Part shown: positions 52,153-61,075 of the stretch, in pieces
Numbering within the stretch: position 1 is the stretch's first letter
How the letters are laid out: every line of letters starts with the position of its first letter
Assembly: GCF_900167005.1 (NCBI RefSeq)
Contig: NZ_FUXW01000006.1
Location: 1-64,000 of the forward strand
DNA: 64,000 nt
Origin: Butyricicoccus pullicaecorum DSM 23266
GTDB taxonomy: Bacteria > Bacillota > Clostridia > Oscillospirales > Butyricicoccaceae
Direction of reading: 5' to 3'
Program-made: the position numbers and the translations under genes
Notes under the pieces: generated by a model
Told to the model about the DNA's origin: nothing
Databases searched by the model: none
Seen by the model: only the letters and a program-made list of their open reading frames with translations

Positions 52153-52181
52153 AAAAAACGCTCCCAATCGGGAGCGTTTTT
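52153..52181 (+). terminator. Terminator after the YoaK-family gene
   Basis: AAAACGCTCCC pairs with GGGAGCGTTTT around AATC with A and T runs, so it can also end the convergent HAD phosphatase transcript. Confidence 0.88.
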
Positions 52182-52196
52182 GTGATCTATCCGGTT

Positions 52197-53012
52197 TTAT
52201 GCGTCCTGTTCCATGACCCAGGCAATCGCACGCTCAATGCCGTCGGTGTTGCAGGTTCCGGTTACAAACTCTACCTGCTCCTTGACATGATCGGAGGCGT
52301 TGCCCATCGCAATCGGATGACGCACGGCATGCAGCATGTTCAGATCGTTGTCCGAGTCACCGATTGCCGCGGTCTCGTCCATCGAAATGCCCAGCTCCTG
52401 CGCCAGCCAGCGAATGGCCTCGCCCTTACCAGCACCCTCGGCCATGATCTCAAAGTTATCCGGGCCAGAGCTTGTGAAGGTCAGTCCGGGCAGTTCGCTC
52501 ATCCATTCCTTTGCACGGCGCTTCTTGTCCGCGTCCATGCTCCAGCCCATGAGCTTGGTGACGACACCCCCACAGGATGCGACATCTCCAACCAGATCGT
52601 CGGTCAGGTGCAGCATGCTGCCCGGCACTTGAAAACCGCGCATCTTAGAGAAAATCTGCTCATAAGTATCGTTGGTCATCCAGATTTCGTCGTCAATGTA
52701 CAGGAACATCCGCAAACCGCATTCCTCGCCGCGGCGTACAGTCTCGGCTGCTGTTTCACGCGGAATCTGCCATACCTTGTGGCGCTCGCCGGTCATGCGG
52801 TCGACAATCACCGCACCGTTCGAGCAGATCAGCCAGCGGTCGCACGCGGTATCCTTGACAAAGCCCTGTGCTTCCAGATTGCTGCGCCCGCTCGCGACAA
52901 CCACACGAATGCCGGCCTCAGCCGCCTTGGCAATGGCCTTGCGGCTGCCTTCCAGAATTTCCTTGTCGTGGTTGAGCAGCGTACCATCCAAATCTACTGC
53001 GATCAGCTTCAT
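52197..53012 (-). CDS. Cof-type HAD-IIB phosphatase
   Basis: This 271-residue protein has the Cof motifs: MKLIAVDLDGTLL with Asp7 and Asp9, VVVASGRSN near residue 40, a lysine before the last motif (GAGKGEAIRWLA near 195), and AAIGDSDNDLNML near 213 with the metal-binding aspartates. The type IIB cap lies in between. It hydrolyses phosphosugars or similar metabolites. Its ATG overlaps the sugar-kinase stop by four bases (ATGA), so the two are translated together and may share substrates. Confidence 0.9.
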   Translation of the reverse strand: MKLIAVDLDGTLLNHDKEILEGSRKAIAKAAEAGIRVVVASGRSNLEAQGFVKDTACDRWLICSNGAVIVDRMTGERHKVWQIPRETAAETVRRGEECGLRMFLYIDDEIWMTNDTYEQIFSKMRGFQVPGSMLHLTDDLVGDVASCGGVVTKLMGWSMDADKKRRAKEWMSELPGLTFTSSGPDNFEIMAEGAGKGEAIRWLAQELGISMDETAAIGDSDNDLNMLHAVRHPIAMGNASDHVKEQVEFVTGTCNTDGIERAIAWVMEQDA

Positions 53013-53980
53013 GCTCGGCCCTCCAGACGTGCACGAACGGTGTCCATGTCGGGCATTGCCGGGATTGCACCGCGCTTTTCTACGCACAGAGACGCAACTG
53101 CGTTGCCAAAGCGTGCAAACTGTGCCGCCTCTGCCAGGGTCAGCTCGCCCGGACGCTTGCCGCTCTGTGCGATCTGGTACAGGAAACCGCCCCAGAAGGA
53201 GTCGCCTGCGCCGGTCGTGTCGGCAACCTTGGACGCGAAGCCCGGAACGATCTCGGACTGCTCAGCCTGTGCCGCCGTGCGCACCAGCGCACCCTTTGCA
53301 CCCAGCGTAACAACCACGCAGCCGATGCCCTGTTCGATCAGACGGCGGGAAGCCTCTTCCGGATCGGCTGCACCGGTCAGAAGCTCGGTCTCCTCGTCGG
53401 AAATCTTGATAACATCAACCTGCGGCAGCACCGAGCGCATAACCTTGCGCGCACGCTCGCGGCTGTCCCACAGCAGCGGGCGATCGTTGGGGTCATAAGA
53501 GATGATTGCACCAGACTTCTTGGCCATTGCAACTGCATACAGCGTTGCGCTGTGCGCCGGCTCGTTGGTCAGCGACAGCGAACCGAAATGCAGGATACGG
53601 CTGCCGGTCAGAAGCGCGGTCGGAATGTCCTCGGCGGTCAGGCAGGTGTCTGCACCCGGCTTACGGGCAAACGAGAACACGCGCTCACCCGACGGCTCGA
53701 GCGAGACAAATGCCAGCGTGGTGAATGCGCCTGCATCCACGCTCACGCCGCTCGTATCTACGCCAATCTCGTCCAGCGTCTTCTTGAGGTATGCGCCGTG
53801 CATATCCTCGCCCACCTTGCCGATAAACGCGGCACGGCCTGCCAGACGGCTGACCGCCGCGGCAACATTGGCCGGTGCACCGCCCGGATTGCGCTCAAAC
53901 AGCGCCATACCGGTGTCGGGATTATGTCCACACTCAGTAAAATCAATGAGCACTTCGCCCAGTGCTGTTACATCAAACAT
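53009..53980 (-). CDS. PfkB-family sugar kinase (fructokinase-like)
   Basis: This 323-residue kinase begins MFDVTALGEVLIDFTECG, carries the first PfkB signature region GGAPANVAAAVSRLAGRAAFIG near residue 33 (in two parts), and the second, DTTGAGDSFWGGFL near 255, where the aspartate after the glycine is the catalytic base. The sequence is most like fructokinases (ScrK), but specificity is inferred. The ATG at 53978-53980 follows GGGAGG. It is the first gene of a two-gene operon with the HAD phosphatase. Confidence 0.88.
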   Translation of the reverse strand: MFDVTALGEVLIDFTECGHNPDTGMALFERNPGGAPANVAAAVSRLAGRAAFIGKVGEDMHGAYLKKTLDEIGVDTSGVSVDAGAFTTLAFVSLEPSGERVFSFARKPGADTCLTAEDIPTALLTGSRILHFGSLSLTNEPAHSATLYAVAMAKKSGAIISYDPNDRPLLWDSRERARKVMRSVLPQVDVIKISDEETELLTGAADPEEASRRLIEQGIGCVVVTLGAKGALVRTAAQAEQSEIVPGFASKVADTTGAGDSFWGGFLYQIAQSGKRPGELTLAEAAQFARFGNAVASLCVEKRGAIPAMPDMDTVRARLEGRA

Positions 53981-54060
53981 CTGAAGGTTCCTCCCTTTCA
54001 TTCTTTCTGCGCGCCGCACGCCGGCAGACCGCAGGTTACTTGCTCCTTGTATACGGTCTT

Positions 54061-54099
54061 ATTATAGAATGCAAAGACGAGCCGCGTCAACGGCTCGTC
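54061..54099 (-). promoter_or_regulatory. Promoter of the sugar kinase operon with hairpin over the -35
   Basis: Reverse strand TTGACG (54085-54090), 18-base spacer, TATAAT (54061-54066). A perfect inverted repeat, GACGAGCCG-CGTCAA-CGGCTCGTC (54076-54099), is centred exactly on the -35. It could be an operator, or the terminator of the mannosidase gene reused as promoter DNA. Confidence 0.68.
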
Positions 54100-54157
54100 C
54101 GGGTTTTTTGTTCGCTTTGACGATGTGCCCAATGGGTCGCTTTTTCCGGCAAACGAC

Positions 54158-57100
54158 TTAGTATGTTAATACCAGCGTTTTGATCTCGAATGGTCTGAAC
54201 GAACAGGTGCATTTCGGAACCTCGACCGGCTGTTCGTTCTCCTCAAGCAGGTCGGTCAGGGCAGCTGAGCGGATATAGGGTGCAAAGTGCAGGTCTGCGT
54301 GATCGGCTGCGCCCTCGCACTCGTACAGGCGAACAACCAGCGCACGGGCTGTGGTCTCGTGCAGAGGCTTGACCGACTCGATGATGACATGGTCACAGTC
54401 GGTCGTAACCGGTGACTCAGGTAAACGGCGCGCACCCTGGAAGGTCAGCACGGGTTCATTGAGGCAGTATGCCGGATAGGCAACCGTCTGGGCGCTGAGT
54501 GCACCGGGGTGCGGCAAAAAGGCATAGGTTACATCGTGGATACCGCTGTCACCGGTCGCGTCGGGACGGCATCCGGCCTTGTGCAGGGACAGACGGATGC
54601 TGCCGCCGCGTACCGATACGCCGTACTTGCCATCGTTGAGCACAGCGCATCCATAACGCGGTTCGGAAAGGTCGGTGTACTTGTGGTTGCACACCTCGAA
54701 CATGGCCTGCTCCCGCGAGCCGTTGCGCGTGGTCGGACGCTCGATGTGTCCAAACTGGATTTCGTGCGAGGCAAAACGGCTGTGGATGTCGGTATCAAAG
54801 GCAACCTTTAAGAAGCGGTGTTTGTCGTTCCAGTCCATACGGGTCTCAAAGATGATTTCGGGACGGTTTGCGAAGAATACCACGTCCTGCGTGAGCGTCG
54901 AGCGTGCGGTGAGTTGATAAGTGCAGCGGAAACGTGCCTGACTGCTGCCCACACTGACACAGGTACGGCTGAGCAGCTCGGCGGTCGGCTGGAAGCGATC
55001 CTCGACCGTGTCCGCGTCCACGTCCCAGTTATCCCAGTTGGCCGGAACATCCTCGGCCAGCACAAAGGTACCGAGCGGCAGTCCGGAACGCACTTCGCGG
55101 CGCACGCGCTTATCAAAGAGCGAAGCAAAACCGCCGTTTTCGTCCCAGGTAACACAGTAGAACGGGGTTTCCAGACCGTCGTCTGTGACCGTAAAGACAG
55201 GGTCGGTCGTCGGGTACAAGTCGCCGTCCTTCAAAGTACGGGTTTCCATCGGCGCAAGGCTTACGCCCTCGACTGCGGTCACGGTCTGACCAAAGACGTT
55301 TTCAAAGGTCTGTCCCCATGCCGGTGCGGCAAAGGGCAAGTAAATCGTGTCATTGCGTGCAAATCCCAGCGGGTTGTATACGGTCACACCCGCGCCCGTG
55401 GCATTCACGACCGCGTTTTGCTGCTGCTTGGCCTCCGCAATCATGCGGTGCATCTCGGCAATGCTCTCCTCGTGTACGCGCGTGATCGAGCTGCCGGGTA
55501 AGATATCGTGAAACTGGTTTTTGAGCAGCGTTTCCATCAGCGGACGGATGGCCGTATCGTCGGCAGGCACGTCCCGCTCGATGGCATCCAGCACGGTCAG
55601 GCCTTCCAGATCGTGCAGGGCGACTTCGCCCTTGCGATTGTTGCGCTTGATCTCGTGGCGGTTGGTCAGCGTACCGCGGTGCAATTCGAGGTACAGCTCC
55701 CCGACATGTACCGGCACGTCGTGCGCATTGCGCTCCATCTCCTCGGCAAACTCCCCGACCGACCGGTGCTCGGTGCGCGGGCAGCCGTCCAGATCGTGTT
55801 CCCGGCGTACCAGTTCCAGATGCTCAAACTGCGGTCCGCCTCCGCCATCTCCGTAGCCGTAGGCAATCAGCTTGCGGCGGCTGACGTGCTTATCCTTGCT
55901 CTCCTGCGTAAAGGTCGGGTCATCGTTGCCCACGGTGTAGCGCAGCAGGGTTTCGGGGTCGGGTTCGCAGTGGGTGGCGTTAAAGTGAGTGAATACCCGG
56001 CTGCCGTCCAGTCCTTCCCACCAGAAGGTATCGTGCGGGAAAATATTGGTGTCGTTCCAGGACAGTTTAGTGGTGAAAAAGTATCTCACACCGCTTCCCC
56101 GCATGATCTGCGGGATGGCTGCGTTATAGCCGAAGGTATCTGGCAGCCAGAAATTATTCGACCGCAGGCCGAAGTGTTTCTGGTTATACTTCTGTCCCCA
56201 CAGGAACTGCCGCACCAGACTCTCACCCGATACCATATTGCAATCGCACTCGACCCACACAGCGCCGCCCGGTTCATACTGTCCGGTGGCAATCTTCTCG
56301 CGCATCTTGTCGAACAGTTCGGGGTAATGGCGGCGAATCATCTCGGTATGGTACGCCGAGCTCTGGAAAAAGCGGTACTCGGGGTACTCGTCCATCAGGC
56401 GCACGGCGTTTGCGTAGGTGCGTGCGCACTTGCGGATGGTCTCGTCCACCGGCCACAGCCAAGCCGTGTCCATGTGGCTGTGGCCAATGACCGCGGTGAT
56501 GGGTGCGGACGCAGCGTTTTTGGCCTCGAGCACCGGCTGCATGCGTTGGGTGGCAGCGCGCAGACCGCTGCGCCACTCGTCGGCATCGTCGGGTGCCGTC
56601 GGGCACAGTCCGACCACGTCATACAGGCAGCGGACCACGTCGCCACGGCGGAAGCTGTCCTGCGGCATGGCCTTGGCCAGGCTGTTCAGCACGCGCAAGT
56701 CCATGACAAAGCGCAAAATCTCCTCGTCCCGCTCGGCAATGTACACGCCCTCGTAGGTGTGGCGGCAGTCTTTCAGACCGCTGTCCTCAAAGGGTGCGCA
56801 TCCCGGGATATAATGTCCAGCGTAGTATTCAAAATCCAGCTGCAAGGCTGTACCCGCGGGTGCACCCGGCGTAATGCGTGCGACATAGTGGTTGCCGTGG
56901 GTCTCAGTGGTGTATTTATTGGTAAAAATCGCGTGCGGGGTGCCGTCCAGAAACAGAAAGCCTTCCCAGCCGCCCAGACGCGGCATGACATAGAGCGGAC
57001 GGTCGGCCAGATGTGCGGGCACGGTGTACGTGCCGTGCAGCCACAGGTTTTCCCATTCTCCGCCCCATACGTCACCGGCCTTAATCGGGTGATAGGCCGC

Positions 57101-57247
57101 GTCCGCAGGCGGTTTTCGCAGGTGCTCCCGGCAGGAGAATGCCTGCATGGGCACTTCGTCCAGTCGGTGAAAAATACGGGCTTCATAGATGTGTTCCAAA
57201 CGGTGTGCCTTGTCCAGCACACGCGCAAGCTGTCTTTCCTGTGTCAT
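54158..57247 (-). CDS. Alpha-mannosidase, glycoside hydrolase family 38
   Basis: This 1029-residue enzyme has the GH38 catalytic region: AVIGHSHMDTAWLWPVDET with the zinc-binding His and Asp (near residue 260), WLPDTFGYNAAIPQI with nucleophile Asp370, and later TKLSWNDTN and WWEGLDGSRVFTHF. A large beta-sandwich half follows. There is no signal peptide, so it acts in the cytoplasm on imported manno-oligosaccharides, possibly from host N-glycans. The ATG at 57245-57247 follows CTGGAGGAACT. It is transcribed alone; no transporter is next to it in the window. Confidence 0.92.
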   Translation of the reverse strand: MTQERQLARVLDKAHRLEHIYEARIFHRLDEVPMQAFSCREHLRKPPADAAYHPIKAGDVWGGEWENLWLHGTYTVPAHLADRPLYVMPRLGGWEGFLFLDGTPHAIFTNKYTTETHGNHYVARITPGAPAGTALQLDFEYYAGHYIPGCAPFEDSGLKDCRHTYEGVYIAERDEEILRFVMDLRVLNSLAKAMPQDSFRRGDVVRCLYDVVGLCPTAPDDADEWRSGLRAATQRMQPVLEAKNAASAPITAVIGHSHMDTAWLWPVDETIRKCARTYANAVRLMDEYPEYRFFQSSAYHTEMIRRHYPELFDKMREKIATGQYEPGGAVWVECDCNMVSGESLVRQFLWGQKYNQKHFGLRSNNFWLPDTFGYNAAIPQIMRGSGVRYFFTTKLSWNDTNIFPHDTFWWEGLDGSRVFTHFNATHCEPDPETLLRYTVGNDDPTFTQESKDKHVSRRKLIAYGYGDGGGGPQFEHLELVRREHDLDGCPRTEHRSVGEFAEEMERNAHDVPVHVGELYLELHRGTLTNRHEIKRNNRKGEVALHDLEGLTVLDAIERDVPADDTAIRPLMETLLKNQFHDILPGSSITRVHEESIAEMHRMIAEAKQQQNAVVNATGAGVTVYNPLGFARNDTIYLPFAAPAWGQTFENVFGQTVTAVEGVSLAPMETRTLKDGDLYPTTDPVFTVTDDGLETPFYCVTWDENGGFASLFDKRVRREVRSGLPLGTFVLAEDVPANWDNWDVDADTVEDRFQPTAELLSRTCVSVGSSQARFRCTYQLTARSTLTQDVVFFANRPEIIFETRMDWNDKHRFLKVAFDTDIHSRFASHEIQFGHIERPTTRNGSREQAMFEVCNHKYTDLSEPRYGCAVLNDGKYGVSVRGGSIRLSLHKAGCRPDATGDSGIHDVTYAFLPHPGALSAQTVAYPAYCLNEPVLTFQGARRLPESPVTTDCDHVIIESVKPLHETTARALVVRLYECEGAADHADLHFAPYIRSAALTDLLEENEQPVEVPKCTCSFRPFEIKTLVLTY

Positions 57248-57558
57248 AGTTCCTCCAGAACAAAACAATGGGATCAGGGTGTTTTGGACTGCGGTTATCA
57301 TAAGGCCGCAGCCGGAGTGCATCACTCCCTCTGCTTGGTATTATACATGCTTTTCGTCCGATTGCATGTGTTTCTTTTTGACTTTTCCCATCTGCATAAA
57401 CCAGCCCCAAACAGATTGTGCAAACCGCCGTTTCTGTCTCTGTTTCGCGTATCGCGTCCTTTTTGCGCAGTTTTTACGTCCTTCTCACAAATATCCCTTT
57501 TCGCCCCAAATTTACCGCTTTTTCTGCCAGATTTTACCTGCCGCTCTGGCTTTTCCCC
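57248..57558. promoter_or_regulatory. Upstream region of the alpha-mannosidase gene
   Basis: On the reverse strand a perfect TATAAT lies at 57340-57345 with only a poor -35. Just downstream a perfect inverted repeat, GGAGTG-CAT-CACTCC (57314-57328), falls near the expected start point and may be a repressor site. I see no gene in the rest. Confidence 0.5.
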
Positions 57559-57588
57559 TTGACAAACCGATGTGAAATACCGTATACT
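57559..57588 (+). promoter_or_regulatory. Promoter of the polyamine operon
   Basis: Perfect TTGACA (57559-57564), 18-base spacer, TATACT (57583-57588). The start point would be near 57595, about 390 bases before speD. Confidence 0.8.
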
Positions 57589-57639
57589 TGTCTTGTCATG
57601 TGATATATGTTTTCTGTATCCATGCAAATATTTCTTCTG

Positions 57640-57810
57640 ACCACCCGGTTTTTTCTCCGGGGCAAGGCCATACGGACAGCCGGGTCAACTGCCGAGGGGC
57701 GGCCGAATGCCGCCATTATTGATTGAGTTAAAAGCTCAATTTTATAAGTTGGTTACTTTATAACCGGTACGCGAAGTGCGTGCACAACTTGTAAAACGGT
57801 CAATAAGAGT
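57640..57810 (+). ncRNA. Structured leader RNA upstream of speD, unclassified
   Basis: TTATTGA (57716-57722) pairs with TCAATAA (57800-57806), enclosing a TTGAG/CTCAA hairpin (57723-57739) and a 10-bp stem, TTATAAGTTG (57742-57751) with CAACTTGTAA (57785-57794). That stem in turn holds two hairpins, GTTA/TAAC (57752-57764) and GTACGC/GCGTGC (57767-57783). Upstream is GCGGC/GCCGC (57700-57714). The nested multibranch form suggests a functional RNA. I cannot match it to a known riboswitch. Confidence 0.6.
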
Positions 57811-57861
57811 AGTAAAAGTAAGTATTTGCTATATAGACTCTCTATACAGAACCATCTGTCA

Positions 57862-57957
57862 CATGGATTTTCGGGATCAGTCCGCCGCGCGGGCATCCCC
57901 TTCCATATGATTTTTTTACAAGCAGTGTGCCATTTCCGCACCCTGCTTGTTTTTTTA
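57862..57957 (+). terminator. Two tandem terminators in the speD leader
   Basis: First: ATGGA and GGGAT pair with ATCCC and TCCAT (57863-57906), followed by a run of seven T at 57911-57917. Second: ACAAGCAG (57918-57925) pairs with CTGCTTGT (57943-57950), followed by seven T. Both lie before the start codon, so expression needs readthrough or antitermination. Confidence 0.82.
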
Positions 57958-57985
57958 TTCTGTTTTGAGAAGGAGCGCCTGCGGT

Positions 57986-58738
57986 ATGGCGGAAAAATTA
58001 AAGCTTTACGGATTCAACAACCTGACCAAAGCCCTGAGTTTCAACATCTACGATGTCTGCTACGCGAAAACCGAGCGCGAACAGCAGGACTACATCGCTT
58101 ACATCGATGAGCAGTACAACTCCGAGCGTCTGACCACCATCCTCACTAACCTCACCGACATGATCGGTGCCACCGTGCTCAATATCTCCAAGCAGGACTA
58201 TGAGCCGCAGGGTGCGTCGGTCACCATCCTCATCGCCGAGCGTCCGGTCCCCGGAGAGACTCAGGTTGCGCACCTCGACAAGAGCCACGTCACCGTGCAC
58301 ACCTATCCTGAGTACCACCCCGAAACCTGTCTGGCGACCTTCCGTGTGGATATCGACGTCGCGACCTGCGGTGAGATCACTCCGCTGTCCACGCTGGACT
58401 ACCTCATCAGCTCGTTTGACTCGGATATCATCACCATGGACTACCGTGTTCGCGGCTTCACCCGCGACATGAACGGTCAGAAGCTCTTTATGGATCACCC
58501 GGTCGCGTCCATTCAGGACTACATCGACCCCATCACCCTGCGCCGCTACGACGCAGTCGATATCAATGTCTACAGTGCAAACCTCTTCCACACTCGGATG
58601 ATGCTCAAGGACATTGACCTGCAAAACTACCTGTTCAAGACCGACGTGTATGAGCTTCCGCCCATGGTTCGGCTTGAAATCATGAACAATATCCGCCGCG
58701 AGATGATCGAAATTTTCAGCGGCCGCAATATCTACTAA
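57986..58738 (+). CDS. speD: S-adenosylmethionine decarboxylase proenzyme
   Basis: This 250-residue protein is the E. coli-type (class 1) enzyme. The self-cleavage site is in [17 protein letters not shown], where Ser100 would become the pyruvoyl group of the alpha chain; a further family motif is [10 protein letters not shown] near residue 210. It makes decarboxylated SAM, the aminopropyl donor for SpeE. It is the first gene of the polyamine operon, behind a long structured leader. The ATG at 57986 follows GAGAAGGAG; 13 more residues to an upstream codon would lie in the terminator. Confidence 0.93.
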   Translation: MAEKLKLYGFNNLTKALSFNIYDVCYAKTEREQQDYIAYIDEQYNSERLTTILTNLTDMIGATVLNISKQDYEPQGASVTILIAERPVPGETQVAHLDKSHVTVHTYPEYHPETCLATFRVDIDVATCGEITPLSTLDYLISSFDSDIITMDYRVRGFTRDMNGQKLFMDHPVASIQDYIDPITLRRYDAVDINVYSANLFHTRMMLKDIDLQNYLFKTDVYELPPMVRLEIMNNIRREMIEIFSGRNIY

Positions 58739-58752
58739 GCGAGGTGCGTCCC

Positions 58753-60210
58753 ATGAAACCGTTGTCTCAGGAGCGCGCGCCCATCTACGAGGCGCTCGAC
58801 TCCTTCCAAAAAATGCGCGTTGTCCCCTTCGATGTGCCCGGGCACAAGCGGGGACGCGGCAACCCCGAACTCGCCGCCCTACTGGGTGAGCAGTGCGTCC
58901 GCATGGACGTTAACTCCATGAAACCCCTGGACAACCTCTGTCACCCGGTCTCGGTCATCCGCGAGGCTGAGGAGCTGGCTGCCGAGGCTTTCGGCGCAGC
59001 GCACGCCTTCCTGATGGTTGGCGGCACGACGTCGGCGGTACAGAGCATGGTGTTGTCGGTTGTGGGGCGCGGCGAAAAGATCATCCTGCCGCGCAACGTC
59101 CATCGCAGTGTCATGGGTGCGATGGTTCTGTGCGGTGCTATTCCGGTCTACATCGACCCGGCCTGCGACGACCGTCTGGGCATTCCGCTCGGCATGAGCG
59201 TGTCTGCCGTCGAGCGTGCCATCCGTGAAAACCCGGATGCCAAGGCCATTCTGGTCAACAACCCCACCTACTACGGCATCTGTTCCGACCTGCGCCGCAT
59301 CGTACAGCTGGCGCACGCGCACGGCATGCTGTGTCTGGCCGACGAAGCCCACGGCACGCACTTCTATTTCGGTGAAAATCTGCCGGTATCCGCGATGGCT
59401 GCCGGTGCCGACATGGCTGCCGTGTCCATGCACAAGTCGGGCGGCAGTCTGACCCAGTCCTCTCTGCTGCTGTGCGGCCCTGCCATGAGTGAGGGTCATG
59501 TGCGTCAGATCATCAACCTCACCCAGACCACCAGCGGCTCCTATCTGCTGCTGTCCAGTCTGGACATTTCGCGCCGTAATCTGGCGCTGCGCGGCAAGGA
59601 AGCCTTCGCCCGCGTGGTAGAACTTGCCGAGTACGCCCGCCGCGAGATCAACGCCATCGGCGGCTATTACGCCTTCTCGCGTGAGCTGTGCAACGGCGAC
59701 AGCATCTACGACTTCGACCCCACCAAGCTGTCGGTCAACACCCTGCAAGTCGGTCTGGCCGGCATTGAGGTTTACGATCTGCTGCGCGACGAGTACGACA
59801 TTCAGATCGAGTTTGGTGACCTCGGCAACATTCTGGCTTACCTGTCCATCGGTGACCGTCCGCGCGAGATCGAGCGACTGGTCGGTGCGCTCTCCGAGGT
59901 ACGCCGCCGCTTCGGCGGCTCGGAAGCCGGTCTGATGAAGCAGGAGTACATCGAGCCCGACGTTGCGGTCTCGCCGCAGGACGCGTTCTACGCCGAGCAC
60001 GAGTCCCTGCCCATCATGGAAACCGAGGGTCGTGTCTGCTCGGAATTTGTCATGTGCTACCCGCCCGGCATCCCGATTCTGGCACCCGGCGAGCGCATCA
60101 CCCGGGAAATTCTGGACTACATCGTGTATGCCAAGGACAAGGGCTGCTCGATGACCGGCCCGGAGGACGCAGATATCACCCGCCTCAACGTGCTCAAAGG
60201 AAGGTACTAA
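58753..60210 (+). CDS. speA: Orn/Lys/Arg decarboxylase family protein (arginine decarboxylase type)
   Basis: This 485-residue PLP enzyme is the short fold-type I form without the N-terminal wing domain. The start VPFDVPGHKRGRG near residue 24, cofactor pocket LVNNPTYYGIC near 172, LCLADEAHGTHF near 195 and PLP lysine Lys228 in SMHKSGGS are family signatures, with the C-terminal domain ending in PPGIPILAPGE. Agmatinase downstream indicates arginine as substrate, giving agmatine. The ATG at 58753 is favoured over a GTG at 58744 that lies inside the GAGG ribosome site. Confidence 0.88.
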   Translation: MKPLSQERAPIYEALDSFQKMRVVPFDVPGHKRGRGNPELAALLGEQCVRMDVNSMKPLDNLCHPVSVIREAEELAAEAFGAAHAFLMVGGTTSAVQSMVLSVVGRGEKIILPRNVHRSVMGAMVLCGAIPVYIDPACDDRLGIPLGMSVSAVERAIRENPDAKAILVNNPTYYGICSDLRRIVQLAHAHGMLCLADEAHGTHFYFGENLPVSAMAAGADMAAVSMHKSGGSLTQSSLLLCGPAMSEGHVRQIINLTQTTSGSYLLLSSLDISRRNLALRGKEAFARVVELAEYARREINAIGGYYAFSRELCNGDSIYDFDPTKLSVNTLQVGLAGIEVYDLLRDEYDIQIEFGDLGNILAYLSIGDRPREIERLVGALSEVRRRFGGSEAGLMKQEYIEPDVAVSPQDAFYAEHESLPIMETEGRVCSEFVMCYPPGIPILAPGERITREILDYIVYAKDKGCSMTGPEDADITRLNVLKGRY

Positions 60211-60211
60211 T

Positions 60212-61075
60212 ATGGATTTATGGTTTTCCGAACATCACACACCCAATGTCAAGCTGTCCATCCGCGTTGACCGCCAGCTCTATGCCGGTCAGAGCGAGTT
60301 TCAGCGCATTGATGTCTTTGAGTCGCCCGAATTCGGCCGTTTTCTGACGCTGGACGGCTATATGATGCTGACCGAAAAGGACGAATTCATCTATCACGAA
60401 ATGATCGTGCATGTGCCCATGGCCGTGCATCCGAATATCAAAAAAGTGCTGGTCATCGGTGCCGGTGACGGCGGCGTCATCCGCGAGCTGACCCGCTACG
60501 ACCATATCGAGCACATCGACATGGTCGAGATCGACCCGGACGTTGTTGAGGTCTGCCGCGCTTACCTGCCCAAGACCGCAGGCCCCTGGCTGGACGACCC
60601 GCGCGTGCACATCCACTACGAGGACGGTCTCAAGTTCGTGCGCACCTGTGAGGACGCTTACGACCTCATCATCGTCGACTCGACCGACCCGTTCGGCCCC
60701 GGTGAGGGACTGTTTACCCGCGAGTTCTATGGCAACTGCTACAAGGCGCTGCACGAGGACGGCATTATGGTCAATCAGCACGAGAGCCCGTTCTACGACG
60801 AGGACGCCATCGCCTGCCAGCGCGCACACAAGCGCATTGTCGAGTCCTTCCCGATCAGCCGCGTCTATCAGGCGCACATCCCGACCTACCCGTCCGGGCA
60901 CTGGCTGTTTGGCTTCGCGTCCAAAAAGTACCATCCGCTCAAGGATCTGGACGAAGCCCGCTGGAACGGCTACGGTCTGTCCTGCAAATACTACACGACC
61001 ACCCTGCACAAGGGTGCGTTCTACATCCCCGCCTATGTTGAGGAGTTATTGAAAGATGTTGAAAGCGAACGTTGA
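60212..61075 (+). CDS. speE: Spermidine synthase
   Basis: This 287-residue aminopropyltransferase has the family layout: WFSEHHTPNVKLSIRVDRQL at the start, SAM-analogue motif VLVIGAGDGGVIRELTR near residue 80, an acidic MVEIDPDVVEVC near 104, and the catalytic aspartate Asp156 in IIVDSTDPFGPG. It transfers the aminopropyl group from decarboxylated SAM to putrescine. The ribosome site AAAGGAAGG lies in the end of speA, and its own 3' end overlaps speB by 20 bases, showing tight coupling. Confidence 0.95.
   Translation: MDLWFSEHHTPNVKLSIRVDRQLYAGQSEFQRIDVFESPEFGRFLTLDGYMMLTEKDEFIYHEMIVHVPMAVHPNIKKVLVIGAGDGGVIRELTRYDHIEHIDMVEIDPDVVEVCRAYLPKTAGPWLDDPRVHIHYEDGLKFVRTCEDAYDLIIVDSTDPFGPGEGLFTREFYGNCYKALHEDGIMVNQHESPFYDEDAIACQRAHKRIVESFPISRVYQAHIPTYPSGHWLFGFASKKYHPLKDLDEARWNGYGLSCKYYTTTLHKGAFYIPAYVEELLKDVESER

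Noticed and set aside
57595-57985. T-box, M-box, SAM, TPP, c-di-GMP or lysine riboswitch in the speD leader
   Set aside because: None of the hallmark segments (for example GGTGGNACCGCG of T-boxes, or GCTGAGA and CCTGATCTGG of TPP) was found, so the RNA is left unclassified.
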